Below, piece by piece: positions 1-6,629 of a DNA stretch of 64,000 nucleotides. A program made the position numbers and the translations under genes. This DNA is from Microcoleus sp. AS-A8. Lineage in GTDB: Bacteria; Cyanobacteriota; Cyanobacteriia; Cyanobacteriales; Coleofasciculaceae. Every line of letters begins with the position of its first letter. Position 1 is the stretch's first letter. The DNA lies in assembly GCA_039962225.1 (NCBI GenBank), contig JAMPKV010000004.1:248001-312000 (forward strand). Direction: 5' to 3'. Under the pieces are notes generated by a model. That model did not search any database. It saw only the letters and a list, made by a program, of their open reading frames with translations, and was not told the origin of the DNA.

Positions 1-1
1 A

Positions 2-172
2 CCCAACCAGACTCCTGATCAGGCTGAGTCCCGTGAAAGCCTAGGGCTATTACTCAGTTGCCATTTGGCAAAACTTCATGGAGGAGAAATTTCCGTTCAA
101 GGCTCCACAGAAGCCGGGTATCGCTATGTTGTGACGCTGCCTCTATTTGAGTCCGTGAAGGAAAGGTTGTAG
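2..172 (+). CDS. C-terminal end of a sensor histidine kinase (partial)
   Basis: The window opens inside a reading frame that ends at the TAG at 170-172. The 56 visible residues contain GLLLSCHLAKLHGGEI and then a GYRYVVTLPL strand. This matches the G2 box and last strand of a HATPase_c domain, where the conserved G-L-x-L-x-x-x-L-x-x-x-HGG motif closes the ATP lid. It is therefore the tail of a two-component histidine kinase. The sensor and dimerisation parts lie outside the window, so stimulus and partner are unknown. ictB follows 116 bp downstream on the same strand. Confidence 0.8.
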   Translation, partial: PNQTPDQAESRESLGLLLSCHLAKLHGGEISVQGSTEAGYRYVVTLPLFESVKERL

Positions 173-288
173 TCTAGAGTCCGGAATCCAGATGCAGCCT
201 TAAGAATTAAACATCAAAGAATCGTGATTTTTGGTTCTTATATTTTGCATTTTTCAGGCTTCTAGTCTCTCGCTCTTACTCCCTATTT

Positions 289-1716
289 ATGAATTCAGTT
301 TGGCAACAGCTTACTCTGTCAAATTTACAGCTATATCAGTGGCGAGGCGCTAGCTATTTGTATCGGCTGGTGGGATTGCTACAATCTTGGCGTCGGGGCA
401 GCTACGTGATGCAGTGGGCTGAGCCGATAGGGGCGCTGTTGGTGGCTGTAGTGCTTGTTCTAGCTCCCTTTGTCGGGAGAACCAACAATGCACTGATTGC
501 TATTTTGTTAATAGCGACTGCGGCTTTTTGGGTGTTGCTCACCCTATCGGATGAGGCAGAACCGCGACAAGGGTTTCACCGGAAGGTGACGCCAATTCAT
601 CTGTTGGTGTTGTTGTATTGGGGCATTTCTGTGGTAGCGTGTGCCCTCTCCCCCGTGAAACAGGCAGCGGCTACGGGCTTGGGAAAGCTAACGCTTTATT
701 TGCTGCTATTTGCCTTGATGGCGCGGGTATTGCGCTCGCCCCGGATTCGTTCTTGGATTATTGCCCTTTTCCTGCATGTATCACTGATTATTAGTGTTTA
801 CGGGCTACGGCAGTGGTTTTTTGGGGCAAAAGCCCTGGCGACTTGGGTCGATCCCACCTCAACTGCGGCAAAACTAACGCGGGTCTATAGTTATTTAGGT
901 AATCCCAATTTACTGGCTGGGTATCTGATTCCGGCGGTGGCGTTGAGTTTAGCTGCGATCTTTGTTTGGCAGCGGTTACTGACCAAAGCATTGGCAGCGA
1001 CCATGTTTATCGTGAATTCCTCCTGCCTAGTGCTAACATTCAGTCGCGGTGGCTGGATTGGCTTTGTGGTCTGTCTTTTTGCCTTCTTAGTGCTGTTGGT
1101 GTATTGGTACAGCGTCCAACTACCACCTGAGTGGCGTCCTTGGGCAATGCCAGTACTGGTGGGCGGTTCGGCTGGGGTTGTGCTTCTGGCTGTGCTGTTT
1201 GTGGGACCTGTGCGCGATCGCGTTGCTAGTATGTTTGTCGGTCGGCAAGATAGTAGTAACAACTTCCGGATTAATGTCTGGTCGGCCGTTTTAGAGATGA
1301 TTCGCGATCGCCCCATTATCGGCATTGGCCCAGGCAACACGGCGTTCAACAAAGTCTATCCCCTCTACATGCGTGCTCGCTACAGTGCCTTGAGTGCCTA
1401 TTCCATTCTTCTGGAAGTGGCTGTTGAAACGGGATTGATTGGATTATCCTGTTTCATCTGGTTACTGATGGTCACGTTTAATCAAGGTGTCCAGCAAATG
1501 CGTCGTTTCCGGAGGTTAACTAATCGTAATGGATTTTGGCTAATGGGTGCGATCGCGGCGATGTTTGGGATGCTCAGTCATAATCTTTTTGATACCGTTT
1601 GGTATCGTCCCGAAGTTAATACCCTCTGGTGGCTGATGGTCGCTCTTATTGCCAGTTTCTACGTCCCTCCAGTTGCTGATACCTCAACGGTTGAAGAGTT
1701 GGAAGTTGAAGGTTGA
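289..1716 (+). CDS. ictB: IctB family putative bicarbonate transporter (O-antigen ligase/Wzy-like membrane protein)
   Basis: 475 residues with about ten hydrophobic membrane segments. The N-terminus (MNSVWQQLTLSNLQLYQWRG) and overall pattern match cyanobacterial IctB. The long periplasmic-type region around residues 335-365 carries NVWSAVLEMIRDRPIIGIGPG, typical of the O-antigen ligase/polymerase (Wzy_C) fold. IctB was first linked to inorganic-carbon accumulation, but its fold suggests a ligase-like enzyme, so the transport role is uncertain for the whole family. The length fits the family (about 465-475). A convergent smpB follows. Confidence 0.88.
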   Translation: MNSVWQQLTLSNLQLYQWRGASYLYRLVGLLQSWRRGSYVMQWAEPIGALLVAVVLVLAPFVGRTNNALIAILLIATAAFWVLLTLSDEAEPRQGFHRKVTPIHLLVLLYWGISVVACALSPVKQAAATGLGKLTLYLLLFALMARVLRSPRIRSWIIALFLHVSLIISVYGLRQWFFGAKALATWVDPTSTAAKLTRVYSYLGNPNLLAGYLIPAVALSLAAIFVWQRLLTKALAATMFIVNSSCLVLTFSRGGWIGFVVCLFAFLVLLVYWYSVQLPPEWRPWAMPVLVGGSAGVVLLAVLFVGPVRDRVASMFVGRQDSSNNFRINVWSAVLEMIRDRPIIGIGPGNTAFNKVYPLYMRARYSALSAYSILLEVAVETGLIGLSCFIWLLMVTFNQGVQQMRRFRRLTNRNGFWLMGAIAAMFGMLSHNLFDTVWYRPEVNTLWWLMVALIASFYVPPVADTSTVEELEVEG

Positions 1717-1728
1717 AGTCTTCTCAGC

Positions 1729-1756
1729 TGCTCAATGAGCAACTTGCTTTCTTTTT
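1729..1756 (+). terminator. Possible rho-independent terminator of ictB
   Basis: TGCTC-AAT-GAGCA forms a short self-complementary stem 12 bp after the ictB stop. It is followed by a T-rich run (CTTTCTTTTT) before the convergent smpB. The stem is short, so the call is tentative. Confidence 0.4.
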
Positions 1757-1777
1757 AACCGACCAACGTTCAACCCT

Positions 1778-2245
1778 TTAATCTCGCTTCATGGCTCGTG
1801 CCATATCTCGCTTATCTTGACGCTCCTTCAGGCTTTCGCGCTTGTCATGGAGCTTTTTGCCTTTACCTAGAGCAATGGTGACTTTGACAAATCCCCGCGT
1901 AAAGTACATTTTCAACGGCACCAGCGTCAAACCCTCTTGTTCCACCTTGCCGATGAGCTTGCGGATTTCCTTTTTGTGTAACAGGAGTCGGCGGGTGCGA
2001 CGTGGGTCATGGTTAAAAAAATCAGTAGCTTTTTGGTAAGCGGAGATATGCACATTCAAAAGCCAAGCTTCTCCATTCCGAATCAGGGCATACCCGTCTT
2101 GTAAGTTGGCTTTCCCCTGTCGAATGGACTTAACCTCGGTTCCCTTTAACTCAATCCCTGCTTCGTAAGTTTCTAGAATTTCATAGCGGAAACGGGCTTG
2201 CCGATTATCCGCAATCACTTTATAACTATCACTCTTTTCACTCAT
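1778..2245 (-). CDS. smpB: SsrA-binding protein SmpB
   Basis: SmpB binds tmRNA and delivers it to stalled ribosomes for trans-translation. The start chosen is the ATG at 2245 (MSEKSDSYKVIADNRQARF), giving 155 residues, the usual family length. The open frame runs further upstream into the insertion sequence next door, but those residues have no SmpB character. Typical motifs are ETYEAGIELKGTEVKSIRQG, GEAWLLNVHIS and the basic C-terminal tail GKGKKLHDKRESLKERQ. The tmRNA gene itself was not seen in this window. Confidence 0.95.
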   Translation of the reverse strand: MSEKSDSYKVIADNRQARFRYEILETYEAGIELKGTEVKSIRQGKANLQDGYALIRNGEAWLLNVHISAYQKATDFFNHDPRRTRRLLLHKKEIRKLIGKVEQEGLTLVPLKMYFTRGFVKVTIALGKGKKLHDKRESLKERQDKRDMARAMKRD

Positions 2246-2291
2246 ACCAACAAATTTAACGTCTGACGGCAAGCATTGTGATTGTGAATTA

Positions 2292-2316
2292 CCCCTAGTG
2301 AGAGCTACACTAGGGG
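2292..2316. repeat. Perfect hairpin at the tnpB 3' end (IS right end)
   Basis: CCCCTAGTG (2292-2300) and CACTAGGGG (2308-2316) form a 9-bp perfect stem with a 7-nt loop. Its position across the tnpB stop codon is where IS605-type right ends, and the guide (omega/re) RNA scaffold of TnpB, are normally found. Confidence 0.65.
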
Positions 2317-3485
2317 CTTCCCAAGCCCAAGGAGTAACCCCCTTGGTGTCCCCGTCTTTCAACAGGCTCTTTGGGCGTAGATTTCGGCAATTCCTGCCGT
2401 ATTTGAGGGTCTGAAAATATCAAGATATTCGTGGATGCGTTGATATCTCGGTCGTGGTGCGTATCACACTCTGGACAAATCCATTCTCTGACATGCAGTG
2501 TTAGATTTTCATGAATATATCCACACTTAGAACAACGCTTGGAACTGGGAAAGAACCTATCTAGCTTGCGAATTTCACAGCCGTAGAGTTTTCCTTTGTA
2601 CTCCAGCATTGTCAAGAATTGACCCCAACTAGCATCGAAGAGCGCTTGTGCAAGCTTGTGATTTTTTACCATGCCTTTGATATGCAAATCTTCCACCGCC
2701 ACAACTTGGTTATCGCACGTTAACTGTAGAGAGAGTTTGTGTTGCATATCTAGGCGTTGGTTGGCTACTTTTTCATGCGCTCTTGCGACAAGGTGTCGCT
2801 GCTTGTTTCGGTTGTTTGAACCTTTAACTTTACGAGAAAAAGAACGTTGTAGCCGTTTCAAGCGCTTTAATGCACGCTTGTAAAATCTAGGATTTGGATA
2901 CTTTTTACCCTCACTGGTAATTAAAAAATCTTTCAACCCCAAATCAGCGCCAATCTTCCCACCATTTAGGGGAGCTTCATGAGGTTCGTACTCTACCCAA
3001 ATAGATGCATAGTACTTACCTGTAGGAGTTTTACTGATAGTAACACTGCTAGGCGTTCCCTCCATTTCCCGATGTTGAACCATTTTAATCGGTTGCATTT
3101 TAGGGAGTTTGAGCATTCCATCGCTGGTAATGCTCCAGTGTTGAGGAACGCGAAATGATTGGCGGTTACGCTTTTTCTTGAATACAGGAAAGTTACCCAG
3201 TTTCTTGAAGAAACGAACAAATGCTGATTCTAAGTCCTTAAGCGATTGCTGTAGGGATTGGCTGTTGACTTCAGTTAGCCATGAGAAATGCTCATCTTTT
3301 TTGAGCGTTGTCAATAACTTAGCTGTATCCCCGTATTTTAAATGCTGCTTAGACTCAGCATAAGTATCAGTAGTCAACCGCAAAAAATGGTTATACACAA
3401 AACGACTACACCCAAAACACTTAGCAAGATATGATTCCTGTTCAGGTGTCGGATATAGTCTAAATTTGTAACCTTTATTTGCCAT
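2310..3485 (-). CDS. tnpB: TnpB, RNA-guided endonuclease of an IS200/IS605-type element
   Basis: 391 residues beginning MANKGYKFRLYPTPEQE, with an N-terminal helical OrfB domain and a RuvC-like nuclease. The three RuvC acidic positions are present in GADLGLKDF, VAVEDLHIKG and HDRDINAS. The zinc ribbon is intact (CSKCGY ... CPECD). It therefore appears catalytically competent. TnpB proteins cut DNA guided by an RNA from the element's right end, which favours element retention. No tnpA accompanies it. The last 15 or so residues run into the right-end hairpin sequence. Confidence 0.93.
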   Translation of the reverse strand: MANKGYKFRLYPTPEQESYLAKCFGCSRFVYNHFLRLTTDTYAESKQHLKYGDTAKLLTTLKKDEHFSWLTEVNSQSLQQSLKDLESAFVRFFKKLGNFPVFKKKRNRQSFRVPQHWSITSDGMLKLPKMQPIKMVQHREMEGTPSSVTISKTPTGKYYASIWVEYEPHEAPLNGGKIGADLGLKDFLITSEGKKYPNPRFYKRALKRLKRLQRSFSRKVKGSNNRNKQRHLVARAHEKVANQRLDMQHKLSLQLTCDNQVVAVEDLHIKGMVKNHKLAQALFDASWGQFLTMLEYKGKLYGCEIRKLDRFFPSSKRCSKCGYIHENLTLHVREWICPECDTHHDRDINASTNILIFSDPQIRQELPKSTPKEPVERRGHQGGYSLGLGSP

Positions 3486-3744
3486 TGGCCTAATTTATCC
3501 ATTTCCTTGATTTTAGGTAAGCTATTGATTTTTGTCAATTGCGTCGGAACACTTCCGACCACAACCCTTCCGCCTTTCATCCCCAAGTTCCGCATGGGCT
3601 AGCGCCTCGCTTCGCTAACGCTACACTTGGGGTCTTCCCGGCGAGTAAGATAAGAGCAATTTCTGGTGCTGAGAATATTGTCTTACAAGTTGTCACATAA
3701 CAAAGAGGCTGTTTGTCACTAAAATGTAAATATTTATTAAAGAA

Positions 3745-3779
3745 TTGACATTTTCCCAAAAAACGGTAACAATAGATAC
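3745..3779 (+). promoter_or_regulatory. Promoter with an NtcA-type box overlapping the -10 region
   Basis: A perfect TTGACA (3745-3750) is followed after 17 bp by AACAAT (3768-3773). GTAACAATAGATAC (3766-3779) fits the NtcA consensus GTA-N8-TAC exactly and sits over the -10 region. An NtcA site there, rather than near -41.5, is the arrangement of NtcA-repressed cyanobacterial promoters such as those of gifA/gifB. It lies 12 bp before the glutamine riboswitch, so the two elements probably act on the same transcript. Binding itself is inferred. Confidence 0.65.
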
Positions 3780-3788
3780 AGAAGTCAA

Positions 3789-3895
3789 ATCGTTCATCTC
3801 TCTTAGCCCAATAACAATGTCGCTAACAGGGAGACGGAAGTAGGGAGAAACCCCGAAGGAACGCGCCTCATATCACTACAGTTCATTTAGAGGCG
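3789..3895 (+). promoter_or_regulatory. Glutamine riboswitch (Downstream-peptide/glnA RNA type) with SD-sequestering hairpin
   Basis: The conserved cores ACGGAAGTAGG (3834-3844) and CCGAAGGAACGC (3853-3864) match this cyanobacterial glutamine aptamer class. P1 is CGTTC (3791-3795) with GAACG (3859-3863). P2 is TCTCTC (3797-3802) with GGGAGA (3829-3834). P3 is GGG (3843-3845) with CCC (3851-3853). Directly after P1, CGCCTC (3864-3869) can pair with GAGGCG (3890-3895), which contains the Shine-Dalgarno of the gene starting at 3902. The expression platform is thus probably translational. The direction of control is inferred from the family (on with glutamine). Confidence 0.88.
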
Positions 3896-3901
3896 AAAAC
3901 C

Positions 3902-4249
3902 ATGAAACTCTCTTATCGCGGTGTTCAATACGATTACAACCCTCCAGTTGTAGAAAGCACTGAAGATGTAGTCGGGGGCAAGTATCGGGGTCTAGATTGG
4001 AGATTCCGCAATATGAAAAAGCCGCCCGTGCTGCAACCTCGGGTTAACCTAACCTATCGCGGTGTTCGCTACCAAAATGGTGTGACTTCAGCTCCTAACA
4101 GCGCCCAACCCACAACAAGTCCTGTTTTCTCGACGCAAGACAAAGCACGTTCATTAATGCTGAATTCCCAGCGAGTGATCAAGAATCGTCAGCAAGCCAT
4201 GCTATATCGTTCCGCTGCGGAAGTTGGATTGGTCGCGTATCACTCCTAA
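3902..4249 (+). CDS. Small DUF4278 protein under glutamine riboswitch control
   Basis: 115 residues with two copies of the DUF4278 signature: MKLSYRGVQYDYNPP at the N-terminus and LTYRGVRYQ near residue 50. The C-terminal half contains a basic LNSQRVIKNRQQAMLYR segment. DUF4278 proteins are cyanobacterial and short peptides with YRG motifs are typical downstream of this riboswitch class. From memory, the PII-interacting regulator PirA is a small protein of similar regulation and possibly the same motif. That link is an inference and this one is about twice as long. With the NtcA box it should be made in nitrogen-replete, glutamine-rich cells. A strong terminator follows. Confidence 0.85.
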   Translation: MKLSYRGVQYDYNPPVVESTEDVVGGKYRGLDWRFRNMKKPPVLQPRVNLTYRGVRYQNGVTSAPNSAQPTTSPVFSTQDKARSLMLNSQRVIKNRQQAMLYRSAAEVGLVAYHS

Positions 4250-4317
4250 TATCTAGCCAGAATTCTAAGAAAGAGCCTATCTGGCTTTTCCTAGAAACGA
4301 TAATTAGCTGATGAATA

Positions 4318-4355
4318 AAAATACTCCCTAGATTACATTAGGGGGTATTTTTTTG
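4318..4355 (+). terminator. Rho-independent terminator after the DUF4278 gene
   Basis: ATACTCCCTA and TAGGGGGTAT form a stem around GATTACAT, followed by a run of seven T. It closes the riboswitch/DUF4278 transcription unit. Confidence 0.8.
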
Positions 4356-4395
4356 TTATTTACCATACGCTTATAGATGTTTTTAACTCGTAGCT

Positions 4396-4455
4396 ATGCC
4401 ACTCCTTGACCCCAATCAAAGCTATACCTTCAACCGATACTTCGAGCTGGGCTAA
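4396..4455 (+). pseudogene. Possible remnant: first 19 codons of a cyanobacterial orphan protein
   Basis: An ATG at 4396 opens a 19-codon frame reading MPLLDPNQSYTFNRYFELG before TAA at 4453. The D-P-x-x-SYTF-x-x-YFEL pattern resembles the start of a cyanobacterial protein family I recall but cannot name. The rest of the gene is absent, and up to 4620 I see no further coding sequence. The remnant reading is inference. Confidence 0.25.
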
Positions 4456-4620
4456 TAAAAGTAATTTTTGCTGTATTTTACAAGCAAATTTAAAAGCGTA
4501 TTAGAGTACTGTCATTAACTTGAGGTACGGTAATTAGCCTAACATTCTGCTAAAAAACCACACCTGTAAATTATTTTGCCTCTGATAGACTCGCACCACA
4601 CAACCACGGAGTTGAGCATC

Positions 4621-6489
4621 ATGGCAAAGGTAATCGGGATTGATTTAGGAATGACGAATTCCCGTGTGGCAGTCATGGAATATAGGAAAGCTAGAGTTAT
4701 TGCCAACACAGATAGTTTGGGAGCAACGCCTTCCGTTATAGGTTACGCCCAAAACGGCGTTAGCGAAGTGGGGTCGAAGATCGATCGCCTCATGGGTCAA
4801 ATTGCCAAACGCCAAGCTGTAATCAATGATCAAAACACCATTCACTCCGTCAAACGCTTCATCGGGCGCAAATACGATGAAGTCACCCAGGAAGTAAGTA
4901 AGGTTGCCTACGAAATCGTTTCCGCTAGCGACGGCGGCATTACAATCAGCTGTCCCAATGCAGGCGCACAGTTTACCCCTGAAGAAATTTCTGCCCAGAT
5001 TTTACGCCAACTTGCCGACACTGCCAGTGCCTACCTCGGCGAAGACGTTACCGAAGCTGTGATTACTGTTCCTGCTTACTTTACAGATGCTCAACGACAA
5101 GCCACCAAAAATGCTGGCTATTTAGCGGGTTTGGATGTGCTCCGTACCATCAATGAAGCCACTGCTGCCTGCCTTGCCCACGGACTAGATAAGCGGGACA
5201 ACGAAACCATTCTAGTTTTTGACCTCGGTGGCGCTACTTTGGATGTCTATCTTCTAGAGTTAGGTGATGGTGTCTTTGAACTACTCGCTACTAGCAGCGA
5301 CGCTTACCTCGGCGGCAATGACTTCGATAAAAAGATTGTTGATTGGCTGGCTGATGAATTTCAGCGTCAAGAAAATATCGATCTGCGCCAAGATAAGCAA
5401 GCTTTACAGCGGCTTCTAAAAGCCGCTGAAAAAGCTAAAATTGAGCTTTCCAGCCTTAATCAAGCAGAAATTGACCTCCCCTTCATCGCAGCTACTGAAG
5501 ACGGCCCCAAACATATTGATACAGTCCTTACCCGTACTGAATTTGAGGAAATGTGTTCAGAACTCCTTGACGGCTGTCGCATTCCTATCGAACAAGCACT
5601 CCAAGAAGCCAGACTGAAAATATCTGAGATTAATGAAGTTGTCTTTGTGGGTGGCTCTACCCACATCCCAGCAGTTCAGGAATTAGTACGCCAATTCACT
5701 GGCAAGGAACCCCTTCAAGGCGTTAATCCTGAGGAAGCTGTAGCCCTCGGTGCAGCTATCCAAGCCAGTGTTTTGTCTGGTCGAGTAGACTACGGTTGTA
5801 TATCTTGGTGTATGACCTCCCTGTCGTTAGGTATAGAAACGCAGCATGGGTTGATGACTAAGCTGATTGACCGCAACACATTCCTCCCAATCCGAAAATC
5901 CCAAGTTTTCTCTACCGAAACGGATGGGCAGACCAGTATAAAAATCAATGTTCTACGAGGAGAGCGACCCTTCGCTAAAGATAACAAAAGTTTAGGAATT
6001 CTCCGCCTCGATGGAATTCCCCTTGCTCCCAAGGGTGTACCGCAAATCGAAGTCACATTCGACGTTGACCATAACGACATTCTCTCCATCACTGCCAAAG
6101 ATTTAGCAACTGGGAAAGAAGTAGCGATGGTACTTCCTCATGCTTTAACCGTTGATCGGTACGAAGTAGAACGAATGATGGTGGATGCAGAAAGACAGTT
6201 CAAAGAAGACCGAAAACTCCTTGAACCGATTCAAGCAAGAGAACAGGTCAAATCAGTTCTTTGGGAGACCGAAAGACAGTTAACTGAACTTGTTGAAAAG
6301 CTTTCATCTGTTGATAAAGAATGGGTTGAAGGGTTGGTGAGCAACCTGCGAGATGTGACACAGAAGCAGAGCGGATGCTGCCAACAAGCTCAGTTACCAG
6401 TCAGTAACCCTGCCTTTGTTCTAGCAGGAACGCCTACAAGCAGTGCAATGGCAGCTCTTTGTGGCAGAGATGATCAAGAGCTAGATTAA
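4621..6489 (+). CDS. dnaK: Divergent DnaK (Hsp70) paralog
   Basis: Start set at ATG 4621 (MAKVIGIDLG), 622 residues. The N-terminal ATPase domain (1-~375) shows AVITVPAYFTDAQRQATKNAG and VVFVGGSTHIPAVQ. The substrate-binding beta domain (~390-500) shows RKSQVFSTETDGQTSIKI and PQIEVTFDVDHNDILSITAKD. A shortened helical lid lies behind. Several near-invariant positions differ: phosphate-1 loop GTTNS is GMTNS, phosphate-2 loop DLGGGTFDV is DLGGATLDV, and the interdomain linker/first strand VLLLDVTPLSLG reads CISWCMTSLSLG. The lid ends without the Gly-rich EEVD/DDK-type tail of housekeeping DnaK. It is likely a specialised paralog (DnaK1-like). No dnaJ or grpE is adjacent. Confidence 0.85.
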   Translation: MAKVIGIDLGMTNSRVAVMEYRKARVIANTDSLGATPSVIGYAQNGVSEVGSKIDRLMGQIAKRQAVINDQNTIHSVKRFIGRKYDEVTQEVSKVAYEIVSASDGGITISCPNAGAQFTPEEISAQILRQLADTASAYLGEDVTEAVITVPAYFTDAQRQATKNAGYLAGLDVLRTINEATAACLAHGLDKRDNETILVFDLGGATLDVYLLELGDGVFELLATSSDAYLGGNDFDKKIVDWLADEFQRQENIDLRQDKQALQRLLKAAEKAKIELSSLNQAEIDLPFIAATEDGPKHIDTVLTRTEFEEMCSELLDGCRIPIEQALQEARLKISEINEVVFVGGSTHIPAVQELVRQFTGKEPLQGVNPEEAVALGAAIQASVLSGRVDYGCISWCMTSLSLGIETQHGLMTKLIDRNTFLPIRKSQVFSTETDGQTSIKINVLRGERPFAKDNKSLGILRLDGIPLAPKGVPQIEVTFDVDHNDILSITAKDLATGKEVAMVLPHALTVDRYEVERMMVDAERQFKEDRKLLEPIQAREQVKSVLWETERQLTELVEKLSSVDKEWVEGLVSNLRDVTQKQSGCCQQAQLPVSNPAFVLAGTPTSSAMAALCGRDDQELD

Positions 6490-6629
6490 GCGTTTTGCAC
6501 AAGGGGCGATGAGATTTTGGTATGGTGTACCCCTACAGAAAGGGTATTAGTGTCCGGACTCCTCCGAGAGTTGTGTGCAAAAATCGAGTAATCATCCCTG
6601 CGATGCCTGCATTCCTTCGGTGAAACTGC

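Larger units (their letters stand above)
2290..3632 (-). mobile_element. IS200/IS605-family (IS1341-type, TnpB-only) element
   Basis: The element consists of an intact tnpB (2310-3485) and hairpin ends. On the tnpB-3' side there is a perfect 9-bp stem CCCCTAGTG/CACTAGGGG (2292-2316, 7-nt loop) overlapping the stop codon. On the 5' side there is a GTCGGAA/TTCCGAC hairpin (3543-3559) and a longer CCCCAAGT/ACTTGGGG hairpin (3581-3632). No Y1 transposase (tnpA) is present, so movement would need one in trans. The exact outer boundaries are inferred from the hairpins and are approximate. Confidence 0.6.

Noticed and set aside
891-1352. 153-codon frame antisense to ictB
   Set aside because: Shadow of ictB codon bias; no independent signal.
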